Origin: Burkholderiaceae bacterium
GTDB lineage: Bacteria > Pseudomonadota > Gammaproteobacteria > Burkholderiales > Burkholderiaceae_B
NCBI GenBank assembly: GCA_004322135.1
Contig: SCSG01000036.1
Location: forward strand, 1-64,000
Length of the DNA stretch: 64,000 bases
Direction of reading: 5' to 3'
The stretch's first letter is position 1. Each line of letters starts with the position of its first letter. The notes under the pieces are model-generated. The model ran no database searches, was not told where the DNA came from, and saw nothing but the letters and a program-made list of their open reading frames with translations. Made by a program: the position numbers and the translations under genes. Shown piece by piece: positions 9,339 to 18,655 of this stretch.

Positions 9339-11744
9339 TCAAATTCTTTCTTTCATCGTCGGCCGCCAACGCCGCAGCAGCAACGCATTGGATACGACGC
9401 TTACCGAGGACAGGGCCATGGCTGAACCCGAAATCATGGGGCTTAAAAGTCCGAACGCCGCAAGCGGCATACCAATCACATTGTAGGAGAATGCCCAAAA
9501 CAGGCCTTGCCGGATCTTGTTATGGGTGGCCCGACTGACGGCGATCGCGTCGCCGACCAGAAGCGGATCCGAGCGCATCAAGGTGATGCCTGCAGTCTGC
9601 ATGGCAACGTCCGAACCACTGCCCATAGCGAAGCCAACATCCGCGGCGGCAAGGGCCGGTGCGTCATTGACGCCGTCCCCAACCATTCCGACAACGCAGC
9701 CTTCCGACTGGAGGCGGCGTACCTCTTCGGCCTTCTGACCGGGAAGCATGGATGCGATCACCCTCTTAATGCCCAATTCCGCCGCAACCGCGGCGGCGGT
9801 TCGCTCGTGGTCGCCTGTGAGCATAATGGTCTCTATACCGAGGCGCTGCAGGTTCTGCACCGCGACCTTGGCCGTTTTTCTGATGGGGTCTGCGACAGCA
9901 ATAGCACCCTTCAACTCCATTTTGTGTTCAAGGACTGCCACCCACATTACTGTGCGCCCGCTGTCTTCCAACGCAGCCACTTGAGCTTCCAGGCTCCCGG
10001 TTGATATGCCTTGTTCCGCGAGTAAGTGGCGGTTGCCGATGACGACCTGCCTGCCGGCAACGCGCGCGACGATGCCCATCCCAGGACGACTCTGGAAATC
10101 TTCAAGACGACCTCGCTTTTTTAGTCCTTCGGCTTTCGCCAGGATCGCTTGGGCGAGCGGATGCTCGCTGCCAGTCTGCGCAGCAGCAGCCAGTGCTAGC
10201 AGCTCGTCCTCCGCCATCCCCGCGGTGAGAATTTCTGTCACGGCTGGTTTGCCCTGGGTCAACGTGCCCGTTTTGTCCAGAACTACGGTGTCGAGTTTGT
10301 GCGCCAGTTCGAGCGCCTCCAGATCACGGATCAGGATGCCAGTCGTGGCGGCCACGCCGGTACCGACCATCAGGGCAGTCGGCGTAGCAAGGCCGAGCGA
10401 ACATGGGCACGCAATCACCATTACCGCAACGGCCGTGATGATTCCAGCGGTTAAATCGCCTGCGACCAGCCACCAACCGCAGAACGCAGCCAGAGCAACT
10501 CCGAGCACGACAGGAACAAAAATCGCAGCAACACGGTCGACGAGGTGTTGAACGGGAGCCTTCTTGCCCTGTGCGCTCTCGACGAGCGCGATAATCCGCG
10601 AAAGCGTCGACTGCCCGCCCACTAGCGTCGTTTCGATGTGAAGTAGGCCACTGCCGTTGACCGAGCCGCCCACCACGGCGTCGCCCGCCCGCTTCGACAG
10701 CAGCTGACTTTCTCCAGTCAAAAGGCTCTCGTCCACCTCGCTGTGGCCGTCACGTACGACGCCATCGGTCGGCAACTTTTCTCCGGGGCGGACGACAACA
10801 ACATCGCCCGGCGACACGGCAGCAATCGGTAATTCGATTTCCACTTCGCCGCGAAGAACGCGTGCGTTTTCGGGGCGCAGCGCCATGAGTGCCTTTATTG
10901 CTGACGTTGTTGCCCGCTTGGCGCGGGTTTCAAGCCATTTCCCGAAAAGAATCAACGTGACGACTACGGCGGCTGTCTCAAAATAAAGATGGCCACCCTC
11001 CGGTCCGACGAGCAACGTGTAGAGGCTGTAGAAATAGGCGGTCGACGTGCCGAGCATCACCAGAACGTCCATATTTCCGGTGCGCGCACGCAGAGCATTC
11101 CACGCGCTGACGTAAAAGCGCGCACCCAGGATGAATTGCACAGGTGTGGCAAGCACAAGCTGCAGCCAGGACGGCAGGTTGACACCTATCATCGGCAGTA
11201 CCAAAGGCGCACTGAGAACCGCCGCCACCAATACCTGCCAGGTTTCTCGCTTGAGCCGCTTCTCCACAGCGGCGAGAATCTGTCGGTCGCGCTCGATATC
11301 ACCCGTCAAAAGCTCAGCGCCATATCCGGCCTGTCGCACGGCGGCGATGAGATCAGCCGGGCACAAAAGGCCAGCAACTCCTTCTATTGTGACTTTTTCA
11401 CTAGCAAGGTTCACTTCCGCTCGTGTGATGCCCGGGACCGCCAACAAAGCTTTTTCAACACGACCCGAACAGGTGGCACAAGTCATACCAGAGATGGAGA
11501 GCTCCCGCGTTTCATGATCGACGTCATAGCCGGCGCCGACCACAGCCTCGACCAATGCCTCGGTCTGTACTTGCGCAAGGTCAAACTTCAGATCGGCCTG
11601 CTCGCTGGAGAGATTGACCGATGCGGTTACGCCGGGAAGAGCCTGCAAGGCTTTCTCGATGCGGCTCGCGCAGGACGCACAGGTCATGCCCCTGATGGGC
11701 ATGACAGCATGCAGCTGGCGAACGACTGCTTCAGTGGCGCCCAT
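9339..11744 (-). CDS. copA: Cu(I)-exporting P-type ATPase CopA
   Basis: Inner-membrane copper exporter of about 801 residues. In order: two N-terminal heavy-metal-associated domains (GMTCASC and GMTCATC), eight expected helices, the actuator TGES, the transmembrane metal site CPC within [14 protein letters not shown], the phosphorylation site DKTGTLT, the SEHPLAQ motif of P1B ATPases, and [14 protein letters not shown] 11744 is preceded by GGGAGGGC. The start overlaps the chaperone gene by 14 bp and the stop abuts cueR, so the three genes form one transcript. Confidence 0.96.
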   Translation of the reverse strand: MGATEAVVRQLHAVMPIRGMTCASCASRIEKALQALPGVTASVNLSSEQADLKFDLAQVQTEALVEAVVGAGYDVDHETRELSISGMTCATCSGRVEKALLAVPGITRAEVNLASEKVTIEGVAGLLCPADLIAAVRQAGYGAELLTGDIERDRQILAAVEKRLKRETWQVLVAAVLSAPLVLPMIGVNLPSWLQLVLATPVQFILGARFYVSAWNALRARTGNMDVLVMLGTSTAYFYSLYTLLVGPEGGHLYFETAAVVVTLILFGKWLETRAKRATTSAIKALMALRPENARVLRGEVEIELPIAAVSPGDVVVVRPGEKLPTDGVVRDGHSEVDESLLTGESQLLSKRAGDAVVGGSVNGSGLLHIETTLVGGQSTLSRIIALVESAQGKKAPVQHLVDRVAAIFVPVVLGVALAAFCGWWLVAGDLTAGIITAVAVMVIACPCSLGLATPTALMVGTGVAATTGILIRDLEALELAHKLDTVVLDKTGTLTQGKPAVTEILTAGMAEDELLALAAAAQTGSEHPLAQAILAKAEGLKKRGRLEDFQSRPGMGIVARVAGRQVVIGNRHLLAEQGISTGSLEAQVAALEDSGRTVMWVAVLEHKMELKGAIAVADPIRKTAKVAVQNLQRLGIETIMLTGDHERTAAAVAAELGIKRVIASMLPGQKAEEVRRLQSEGCVVGMVGDGVNDAPALAAADVGFAMGSGSDVAMQTAGITLMRSDPLLVGDAIAVSRATHNKIRQGLFWAFSYNVIGMPLAAFGLLSPMISGSAMALSSVSVVSNALLLRRWRPTMKERI

Positions 11745-12000
11745 GCGGCCCTCCCTCTTTAACACCAGCATCTATATCTGCGGCGCCGTACCCGGCCATC
11801 TCTACGGCCGCAACGAGGTCTGCAGAAGTTGCCGTCCCCTCGATCGTCGCGTAGCCGGTCTTGATGTCCACCGTTGCCTTTGCAACACCTGGAATCCGGG
11901 ACAGGATGCGTGTAACCGCGTTCGCACACCCGCCGCAGGTCATCCCCGAGACCAAGATGACCGTGGTTTCGTACGATTGGTGTGATTGGTGCTGATTCAT
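11731..12000 (-). CDS. copZ: Copper chaperone with HMA domain (CopZ-like)
   Basis: Small soluble 89-residue protein with one heavy-metal-associated domain: the Cu-binding motif [11 protein letters not shown] at about residues 19-29 and the ferredoxin-like fold ending in VEMAGYGA. A histidine-containing tail (GGPHGRH) overlaps the copA start. Such proteins deliver Cu(I) to CopA. ATG 12000 has GGAGTAATGG upstream. It is the first gene of the copA-cueR operon and lies directly behind a MerR-type promoter. Confidence 0.88.
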   Translation of the reverse strand: MNQHQSHQSYETTVILVSGMTCGGCANAVTRILSRIPGVAKATVDIKTGYATIEGTATSADLVAAVEMAGYGAADIDAGVKEGGPHGRH

Positions 12001-12032
12001 GGACCATTACTCCTTCCAACTTGATGAGCAAA

Positions 12033-12063
12033 ATGGTAAACCTTACCGTCGCTGGAATGTCAA
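12033..12063 (-). promoter_or_regulatory. Probable CueR-activated promoter
   Basis: On the minus strand, -35 TTGACA (12058-12063) and -10 TACCAT (12033-12038) are 19 bp apart. The stretch 12040-12060 reads ACATTCC, 7 bp, GTAAGGT, close to the CueR palindrome ACCTTCC-N7-GGAAGGT. It lies directly upstream of the copper chaperone gene. Confidence 0.8.
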
Positions 12064-12131
12064 GCGACTGTCTGCTCTACTGAAGCCAGTGCTGGGGATG
12101 GAAGCAGCCACGCATGCACAGGAGATATTTG

Positions 12132-12325
12132 ATGAATGCGAAGCCCCCTCTGCGTGGACTGCAGGCCGCATTTCTAGCGCTGTTTGACGATGCAGCGCCA
12201 GGTCCTGAGAATTCGATCTCAGGCAACAGTCTGACGCCGAAGCACGCCTGCGTATCTATCGCCGTAGCACGGACGGCCACAACCGCCCATTTTTTATGGA
12301 ATCAAACGAACGCCACGGTTTGATC
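12132..12325 (+). pseudogene. Frameshifted HvfC/BufC-like (DUF2063) N-terminal remnant
   Basis: ATG 12132 with a good AGGAGA site starts MNAKPPLRGLQAAFLALFDD, resembling the start of HvfC/BufC proteins, partners of DUF692 enzymes in copper-linked peptide maturation. The expected next segment, EARLRIYRR, is present but in another frame, so a frameshift lies near 12240. After it the similarity fades (STDGHNRPFFMESNERHGL). No DUF692 partner is nearby. I infer a dead copper-related gene between two live copper genes. The family call rests on the short patterns LRGLQAAF and EARLRIYRR. Confidence 0.5.
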
Positions 12326-12361
12326 AGGCGGGAATCCTGTCCAACTGATCACGCTTGAGAG

Positions 12362-12829
12362 TCACTGCTTTGTCGCAGGCTCCTGGATCTTGTCTGCGTA
12401 CTTGATGAGGATATCTCCCATTGCGCGCATCATTTCGCCACGCATTTTCATGGCAGTCTTGCGATCCAGGCCCGCGCCCATTGCCATCGGGCAGCCTTCC
12501 ATCATGCTCATCATGCCGCCGCCCATGGCACCGCCACCCATCATGCCCATCATGCCGCTGTGCATACGCCCACCTTCCCGCACGCCTGCGTGCGAAGCAT
12601 CTTCATCGCCCTGCCCGCCTCCATGTATTCCCATCATGCCACCACCCATGGTGCCTTGAGATCCGGTATCTCCCATCATGGATGAATTTTGGCTTGAGCC
12701 CCCACCCTGGGGTTGCATCATGCCCGATCCTGTGGAATCGCTCTGTGAGGCGGTAGCTGCAACACCTGGTGCAGCCACGCCGATTGCCAGTCCGGCAAGG
12801 GACGCCGCAAGTATTGTTTTTGCATTCAT
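12362..12829 (-). CDS. Periplasmic Met/Gly/His-rich protein, probable copper binding
   Basis: 155 residues beginning with a Sec signal peptide (MNAKTILAASLAGLAIGVAA, cleavage near AATA). The mature part is low-complexity and rich in Met, Gly and His (GMMGMMGGGAMGGGMMSMM and similar), then a short helical end (KTAMKMRGEMMRAMGDILIK). Met-rich motifs bind Cu(I) in periplasmic copper proteins. ATG 12829 is preceded by CAGGAGTG. No enzyme family was recognised. Its place behind the copper operon supports a copper buffering role, which is inference. Confidence 0.75.
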   Translation of the reverse strand: MNAKTILAASLAGLAIGVAAPGVAATASQSDSTGSGMMQPQGGGSSQNSSMMGDTGSQGTMGGGMMGIHGGGQGDEDASHAGVREGGRMHSGMMGMMGGGAMGGGMMSMMEGCPMAMGAGLDRKTAMKMRGEMMRAMGDILIKYADKIQEPATKQ

Positions 12830-12871
12830 AGTTCACTCCTGAGCGTCAAATGGACAGGCCTGAAAAGGCTG

Positions 12872-12973
12872 TCACTTCATGGAGAGATATTTAACAAGCG
12901 CTGCGATGGCGAGTGCGAGCCCAGTGGCTGCGAGCAGCCAAAAGATGGCCATCAGCTGCACCACCCCCATCAT
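12872..12973 (-). CDS. Possible 33-residue single-helix membrane protein
   Basis: A short frame from ATG 12973 reads MMGVVQLMAIFWLLAATGLA followed by LAIAALVKYLSMK and a stop. It is one continuous hydrophobic helix with a basic end. A weak AGGCAAAG precedes it, and GTG 12985 is an alternative start. Small one-helix proteins are common in copper loci, and it lies directly upstream of the Met-rich gene on the same strand. Existence of the protein is uncertain. Confidence 0.35.
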   Translation of the reverse strand: MMGVVQLMAIFWLLAATGLALAIAALVKYLSMK

Positions 12974-13148
12974 CTTTGCCTGCACACTGCCAGGCAGCAA
13001 CACCCCACAACCTCGACACGACTCTGCAATGACGCTGTCTGCAGTTTAATCCCTGACACAGATGGAAAGTCAACTAACTATCACCTTGCCCACCATCCCA
13101 GCATTTTCCGCCTCTCAACCGCATGCGCCTTCAGGTCGGCCATCGTCC

Positions 13149-14198
13149 CTATCGTCGGTGCTGATGGTGAATGTCCGGGTAATGCGGATGGCGATGCGTG
13201 ATGGCCTCGTGCTGATGCAGGTGAGTATGAGGTTCTGTGCCATCCCAGGGGACGGCGTGTCGATGCTGATGGTGTTCGTCGTGCACGTGCGAGTGATTGT
13301 GGTGCAGCGGCTCGTGGGTATGCATATGGTCGTGGCGTTCCGTGAGGTGAAGCCAGACGCCCGCCGCCATCAGCATGGCCGCAATCCAGAAGGCAGTCGA
13401 GGTTGATTCGCCGTAGCCCATGATGGCGATGGCGGCACCCACGAACGGGGCTGTGGAGAAATAGGCTCCAGTTCGCGCCGCACCCAAACCGCGCAGCGCC
13501 AGCACGAAGAGCACGAGGCTCACGCCGTAACCCGCCAGGCCGACCGCCATGGACTCAACAGTCAATGGCCACGCCGACGGCGAATAGCCCAGCGCGAATG
13601 CGATTCCCGTGTTGGTGACGCCCGCGACCAACCCTTTCGTACCAGCTAGAAACGTCGCGTCTGTCGCGGATACCTTGCGTGTGAGGTTGTTGTCCAGCGC
13701 CCAGCACAGACAGGCGCCCGCGACGGCAAGGTTGCCCAGAGTGCCGCCAGAGGTGAGTATCCCGTTTTGCGGGAGCGCCAGCAGGACTCCACCCGCCACG
13801 ATGAGGAACATACCGATGACGATACGCCGGTTCGCATTCTCACGAAATACCACCCAGGCGAGGATGGCGGTCAGCACCGCCTCCAGATTCAACAGTAGAG
13901 AAGCCTGAGAAGCCGACGTATAGGTCAGACCCAGCATCAAAAGCACTGGCCCAAGGATGCCACCGCTGATGATGGCCCCGAACAGCCAGAACCATTCCCG
14001 GCCCGTCATGTGCGGCACATCGAGGGTGCGTTTCCTAAGAATACGAAACGCCCACAGGCCGACACCACTTCCCAGATAGAGCAGGCCGGCAAGTAGCACA
14101 GGCGGCATGCTGCCCACGAGCTGCTTGGCAAATGGCGTGCTCGCGCCAAAGAGCAGTGCAGCACCGAGCGCGGCTGCGGCTGATCGGGATGGGCTCAT
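13149..14198 (-). CDS. EamA/DMT-family transporter with His-rich tail
   Basis: About 349 residues with roughly ten hydrophobic helices in two EamA repeats (for example ALGAALLFGASTPFAKQL at the N-terminus), the drug/metabolite transporter fold. The C-terminal ~55 residues are extremely rich in His (HDHMHTHEPLHHNHSHVHDE and following), which suggests metal binding on the cytoplasmic side. It starts just after the P1B ATPase gene ends, with ATG 14198 favoured over an upstream TTG, and is probably co-transcribed with it and the RcnR-like regulator. A metal export role (Ni, Co or Zn) is inferred; the tail could instead act as a sensor or buffer. Confidence 0.85.
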   Translation of the reverse strand: MSPSRSAAAALGAALLFGASTPFAKQLVGSMPPVLLAGLLYLGSGVGLWAFRILRKRTLDVPHMTGREWFWLFGAIISGGILGPVLLMLGLTYTSASQASLLLNLEAVLTAILAWVVFRENANRRIVIGMFLIVAGGVLLALPQNGILTSGGTLGNLAVAGACLCWALDNNLTRKVSATDATFLAGTKGLVAGVTNTGIAFALGYSPSAWPLTVESMAVGLAGYGVSLVLFVLALRGLGAARTGAYFSTAPFVGAAIAIMGYGESTSTAFWIAAMLMAAGVWLHLTERHDHMHTHEPLHHNHSHVHDEHHQHRHAVPWDGTEPHTHLHQHEAITHRHPHYPDIHHQHRR

Positions 14199-14227
14199 GG
14201 TTTGACGGGCGACAATAGCCTTCGTCC

Positions 14228-16201
14228 TCAAATCGCGGCGGAGGGTACTGTCCTGCCACCATCCCCTTTGGATCGCGGTGGCAGCAGGCGGGCAGAATTG
14301 AGAATGAAGACGAGCTCGGAGCTGACATGGATGAATGCGGCGAGCAGCGGGTTCAGGAGTCCGAAAGCAGCCAGCAGAATGCCAAGCGTATCGACCGTCA
14401 GGGTTCCCGCGAAGTTTTGCCAGATGATGTGCTGCGTGCGCTTGGCAACGGATAGTGTTTCGGCGAAACGCCCCAGGTCGTTTCCAAGCAGCACGATATC
14501 GGCGCTTTCCTGTGCCTCATCCGTACCAGAACCCATGGCGACCCCAACGCTCGCCTGAACCAAGGCTGGTGCGTCGTTCACGCCATCGCCCACCATGGCT
14601 ACGACCTGCCCCTGCGCCTTCAGGGCTTCGATGCGCTTGAGCTTATCCTCGGGCAACAGGCCAGCTTCGATATCGTTGATGCCCAGCGATCTGCCCACAG
14701 CAACAGCGACACGGCGGGTATCGCCGGTGAGGAGAACTGTGCGTATTCCCATGGCGTGCAAGGCAGCAAGCGCCTGTTTAGCTTCAGGCCGCACAGCGTC
14801 GCCCATGACGATCCGGCCCAAGAACAGGCCTTCGCGCGCGACGAAGATTTCCGTTCCCGCGCCACTACCACCTTCGAAGGCATGAGGGAGCGCGACACCG
14901 TTTTCATCCATCCAAGCACGGTTGCCGACAAGGGTAGTGCCTTTCGCGACACCCGCCTTGATCCCGCGCCCCGGCACGTAGAAGAAAGTCTCAGGTTCCA
15001 GCACAGTCCGTCCTTGACTACGGACATAGCCAAGAAGAGCCTTGCCCAGCGGGTGCTCGGAGCGCACTTCGGCCGCCGCTGCGGTATCCAGCAGCTCGCC
15101 AGCTGTCGTACCGGCACTAGGCATCAGTTGCTTCACCTCCGGCCACCCATGCGTTAGGGTGCCAGTCTTGTCGAGCACCACGACGTCCACCCGGCCCAGT
15201 GTTTCCAGATGCACGCCGCCCTTGATGATGGCTCCCAACCGTGCTGAGCGCCCGATGCCACCCAGGATTGCCAGCGGTGTGCCCGCGGCAATGCCGCAGG
15301 CGCCAGCGACGATGATCACCGAGATGGTGGAATAGATGTCGCGCGTGATCAGGAAGGTCAGAATAGCGGCCCCAAGCGCGAAATAAACCAGGTAGCCCGC
15401 CAGGCGGTCCGCCAGGCGCTGTACGGGTGCCCGTGATTTTTCCGCATGCTCAACGACTTCGATGATCTTGCCGTAACTTGTATCGCGTCCGATCCGCTCG
15501 GTGGCAACCTCAAGCACACCAGACTGATTGATGGAACCCGCGAAAACGGATGCACCCGATACCTTCTCCACTGGCAACGACTCGCCGGTGATGCGCGATT
15601 CGTCCACGAAAGAGTGCCCCGATAGCACCCTACCGTCCACGGGAACCCGGCCACCGGGAGCGACCAGAATCGTGTCGCCCACCGATAATTCCTTTGCTGA
15701 GACTGATTGGATCGCTCCCGCGCGGCGCACCGAAACTTCATGCGGCAAGAGTTCCATCAGATCGTGAATCGCCTTGCGGCCCCGGCCGACGGTCATTTCC
15801 TCCAGCACCTCGGCCACAAGGACGAAGAGTGTAATGATCAGTGCCGTGAAGAGCTCACCGATTGCGGCGGCCGCGCAAATTGCGATTGTCATCGAAAGCT
15901 CCATCGTCATGCGCCGCTCGACAATGGCTTCGAACGCTTCTTTCAGGATCGGCCAGCCGCCAATCGCCAGCCCCGCGATACCAAGGGCGCTGAAAGCTTG
16001 TAACGGCTCCCAGAGATGCAACCAGACGACCACGGCAGCAAGAGCGACGAGGATGATGCGAGTCCCCTCCAGCCAGTCTAGCGCAGCATGATGCTTCTCG
16101 TGGCCTTCGACACTGGAATCCGTCCCTGGACTGGCACGGTCCGTGCAGCGTTCCGATTCACTATCCTGAGGGTGATGGTGAACAGCATCGTAAGTATTCA
16201 T
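14228..16201 (-). CDS. P1B-type heavy-metal ATPase with atypical metal-site motif
   Basis: 657 residues. The N-terminus has no HMA domain but carries scattered His (HHH at 8-10, HEKHH at 34-38). Present are TGES in the actuator domain, DKTGTLT (Asp344), SEHPLG and [10 protein letters not shown], so the catalytic core is intact. The transmembrane site that reads CPC or SPC in most P1B ATPases is ACGIAAGTPLA here (Cys302 followed by Gly-Ile), keeping only one cysteine. The substrate is therefore uncertain; an RcnR-like regulator upstream suggests Ni or Co, while overall similarity is to Zn/Cd exporters. The start follows CGGAGTT and lies 16 bp after the regulator. Confidence 0.92.
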   Translation of the reverse strand: MNTYDAVHHHPQDSESERCTDRASPGTDSSVEGHEKHHAALDWLEGTRIILVALAAVVVWLHLWEPLQAFSALGIAGLAIGGWPILKEAFEAIVERRMTMELSMTIAICAAAAIGELFTALIITLFVLVAEVLEEMTVGRGRKAIHDLMELLPHEVSVRRAGAIQSVSAKELSVGDTILVAPGGRVPVDGRVLSGHSFVDESRITGESLPVEKVSGASVFAGSINQSGVLEVATERIGRDTSYGKIIEVVEHAEKSRAPVQRLADRLAGYLVYFALGAAILTFLITRDIYSTISVIIVAGACGIAAGTPLAILGGIGRSARLGAIIKGGVHLETLGRVDVVVLDKTGTLTHGWPEVKQLMPSAGTTAGELLDTAAAAEVRSEHPLGKALLGYVRSQGRTVLEPETFFYVPGRGIKAGVAKGTTLVGNRAWMDENGVALPHAFEGGSGAGTEIFVAREGLFLGRIVMGDAVRPEAKQALAALHAMGIRTVLLTGDTRRVAVAVGRSLGINDIEAGLLPEDKLKRIEALKAQGQVVAMVGDGVNDAPALVQASVGVAMGSGTDEAQESADIVLLGNDLGRFAETLSVAKRTQHIIWQNFAGTLTVDTLGILLAAFGLLNPLLAAFIHVSSELVFILNSARLLPPRSKGDGGRTVPSAAI

Positions 16202-16217
16202 GATACGGAACTCCGAT

Positions 16218-16493
16218 CTACTTCACATAGGTTCGTATGACATCAATCAACTCGGCAGCGCCGTCACGGCGCTCCCGCTCGCCCAGGGTCGGATCAGCGA
16301 CATGGAACTGTACGTGGTCTTCGATGACCTCGGTCATGAGCCCGTTGATCGCCCCGCGTATTGCCGCGATTTGGTGCAGGATCTCGCCACAGCCCTTTTC
16401 GGCCTCAAGTGCCCGCCCCAGCGCTGCCGTCTGGCCCTGAATGCGGCGCACCCGCGCCAACAGCTTGGACTTCTCGCGTACCGTATGACTCAT
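16218..16493 (-). CDS. rcnR: RcnR/FrmR-family metal-sensing repressor
   Basis: 91 residues from ATG 16493. The four-helix DUF156 fold is apparent (REKSKLLARVRRIQGQ, then IAAIRGAINGLMTEVIEDH). The Ni/Co ligands of RcnR are conserved at the same positions: His3, Cys35, His60 and His64. FrmR and CsoR relatives would lack this set. A start at 16541 would run through the putative operator and is rejected. The gene heads a likely operon with the P1B ATPase and the DMT exporter. The symbol is by similarity. Confidence 0.85.
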   Translation of the reverse strand: MSHTVREKSKLLARVRRIQGQTAALGRALEAEKGCGEILHQIAAIRGAINGLMTEVIEDHVQFHVADPTLGERERRDGAAELIDVIRTYVK

Positions 16494-16504
16494 TTTCTTA
16501 ACTC

Positions 16505-16532
16505 TATATAGGGTAGGTAGGTATTGTATATA
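16505..16532 (-). promoter_or_regulatory. Candidate operator of the RcnR-like regulator
   Basis: The sequence TATATA (16505-16510), GGGTAGGTAGGTAT (16511-16524) and TGTATATA (16525-16532) lies just upstream of the regulator start. RcnR-type operators have a G- or C-tract flanked by AT-rich inverted repeats, which this resembles loosely. It is the only notable structure in the region. Confidence 0.4.
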
Positions 16533-16541
16533 AACATTCAA

Positions 16542-16841
16542 TACCGTGCCAGCGCGACGACACGGTTGGCTGTATCATCACCGAGCCGCTGAGACTCGCC
16601 AGCGCAACGCCGTGGTTGTGTTGTCTGGCCTAGATCACGGCCTTCACCGTCTCTGCTACATGGCAGGTTCGCCCTCTGCCCAAGAGGATAAAAATCTCAT
16701 CGCTGCCGGCAGCACTTGATTTATCATGGCGAATGACAGTGTAGTGCTGAGGTTGGACTCTTGAGTCTGAAGTAAAGCCGATAGACGCGCGCGTCTTAAC
16801 GCAAAACTTCATGGGCCGTGTAGCAAATTCAGGCGGTAGTG
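16542..16841. other. Intergenic region, no gene seen
   Basis: 300 bp between the divergently transcribed metal regulator and the phospholipase-type gene. A 60-codon minus-strand frame has no resemblance to anything and no ribosome binding site. Promoters for both neighbours must lie here but none stands out. Confidence 0.6.
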
Positions 16842-18449
16842 ATGCCCATACACTTATTGCTTTGCCATGGCAGAACTGTGCTCGGTGGCGCGTGGCCCGT
16901 CATCCGTTTCGGGGTATGCATACTTGTTGGCGCTGTGATGCTGGCAAGCTGCGCCAGCCTGCCCAAACACGTGCAGCGTCCGGCCTCGTACGCTTTGGCG
17001 CAGCCCGGCAGCACCCCTTTGGGGCGGCTTGTCAGCCAAAGACGGCCAAAGGCAGTCCCGCCGAATTTGTCGGGCTTTGCGCTGCTCGCTTCGCCCAACG
17101 CCGCCTTTGCTGCTCGGCTTGCATTGACGCAACGCGCAAACAAGACGCTCGATATCCAGTATTACTCGATCCACGTCGACCGCACGGTAGCCAGCCTGCT
17201 GCGTGCCGTGCGTGCAGCGGCGCAGCGTGGGGTGCGTGTGCGTATTCTGCTTGATGATTTCAACAGCACGGGGCGCGGTGCGCAGGTGATGGGCATGGCA
17301 AATGTGCCGGGCGTGGAAATGCGCATGTTCAACCCGCTGCCTGGTGACCGCGATTTGGGCTTCTTACGCACGCTCTTGTCATTGGATGACTTTCAGCGCA
17401 TTCAACACCGCATGCACAATAAATTGTATGTGGCCGACAATGCGTGGGGCATTGTCGGTGGTCGCAACCTGGGCGATGCGTATTTTGGCACCGCGGACGG
17501 CCGCAATTTTATCGATATGGATGTGCTCGCCGCAGGCCCCGTGGTGCAGAGCCTTTCTGCCAGCTTTGATCGTTACTGGAACAGTCCGCTGGCCTACCCG
17601 GTTGCGTCGCTGATCGCACCCGCCAAGTTGAAGCGCTTGCACGAAGCTGCCAAGCCGTTGGCCGGCGACTCCGTGGCCGCCAGTGACTCTGCAGACCAGC
17701 CAGTACCAGCGTCCGCCTTGGATCTGGCGAGGCAACCGCTGACGTGGGCGTCTGCTGGACTGCTGGTGGACAGTCCGCTCAAGCTGGTGCCGGAAAGCGA
17801 CAACGCTCAAGTCGAAGGCGTTGTGATAGACGGCCTCATGTCACTGCTGCACACGGCCAGACATGATGTGATTATCGTTTCGCCCTATTTCGTACCTGGT
17901 GCGCAGATGATGGCGTTGTTTGCTGACTTGCGCAAACGCGGCGTTCGGGTGCGTGTGCTCACCAATTCGTTGGCATCCACCGACTCGCTACTCGCGCAGA
18001 TCGGTTATGCGCGCCACCGCGAACGGCTCCTGCGCATGGGTGTCGAGTTGTACGAAATGCGGGCGCGCGAGCGCGCACGGCTCAGGGACACCGTGCTAGG
18101 CTCGGGGAGCGCAGGCTCGCATACGAGCCTGCATGCAAAGCTGGTCATCGTGGACGGACGCATCATCAGTATCGGGTCTATGAACCTGGACTTACGCTCC
18201 AAGCTGCAGAACACGGAGGTTGCTCTTGTGATCCGCAGCCCGAAGCTGGCGCATGAGGCCGCCGAGCAGGTGCAGGCAGTGATAAAGGTGGCAGCCTGGA
18301 AGGTCGGACTCTCGTCCGATGGCGAGATATACTGGCATGCGCTTCTGGGGACGCATGCTGTGGAAACCCTCGACGAGCCGGACACCAGCGTATGGCTGCG
18401 ATTGCTGGCAAAACTGCTGGCACCTCTGACCCCCGACGAGATGTTGTAG
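16842..18449 (+). CDS. Phospholipase D-family lipoprotein (cardiolipin synthase C-like)
   Basis: About 535 residues with an N-terminal hydrophobic segment and a lipobox LASC (Cys37), so it is probably a membrane-anchored lipoprotein. Two HKD motifs are complete: HNKLYVAD (His182, Lys184, Asp189) followed by GGRN, and HAKLVIVD followed by IGSMNLD near residue 440. This two-HKD layout is that of ClsC, which makes cardiolipin from phosphatidylglycerol and phosphatidylethanolamine; other PLD-type hydrolases are possible. A GTG directly before ATG 16842 could also serve. It stands alone on the plus strand next to lipoprotein genes on the other strand. Confidence 0.88.
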   Translation: MPIHLLLCHGRTVLGGAWPVIRFGVCILVGAVMLASCASLPKHVQRPASYALAQPGSTPLGRLVSQRRPKAVPPNLSGFALLASPNAAFAARLALTQRANKTLDIQYYSIHVDRTVASLLRAVRAAAQRGVRVRILLDDFNSTGRGAQVMGMANVPGVEMRMFNPLPGDRDLGFLRTLLSLDDFQRIQHRMHNKLYVADNAWGIVGGRNLGDAYFGTADGRNFIDMDVLAAGPVVQSLSASFDRYWNSPLAYPVASLIAPAKLKRLHEAAKPLAGDSVAASDSADQPVPASALDLARQPLTWASAGLLVDSPLKLVPESDNAQVEGVVIDGLMSLLHTARHDVIIVSPYFVPGAQMMALFADLRKRGVRVRVLTNSLASTDSLLAQIGYARHRERLLRMGVELYEMRARERARLRDTVLGSGSAGSHTSLHAKLVIVDGRIISIGSMNLDLRSKLQNTEVALVIRSPKLAHEAAEQVQAVIKVAAWKVGLSSDGEIYWHALLGTHAVETLDEPDTSVWLRLLAKLLAPLTPDEML

Positions 18450-18655
18450 AGGCCGCAAAGGCTTCGCCCTTGCCACACGCTGTTGCGCTTCACAAAAAGC
18501 AGGAGCAACGGCCCATCGGGCGTTAACCCTAAGGACTATCGCGCGGCGACGTCGTCACTCCCGCGTTTGTGGTCCCTACCTTACTCCGATGCCCACCGAT
18601 ATCGGACTACGCGGTCATACGGCCACCACAGCCGACGTTCCGTGCAGGGTGCGAC

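Noticed and set aside
10989-11762. 257-codon plus-strand frame inside copA
   Set aside because: CopA motifs occupy the other strand throughout; no independent similarity.
16494-16541. Longer start for the RcnR-like regulator at 16541
   Set aside because: It would translate through the candidate operator and shift the conserved His3 ligand away from the N-terminus.
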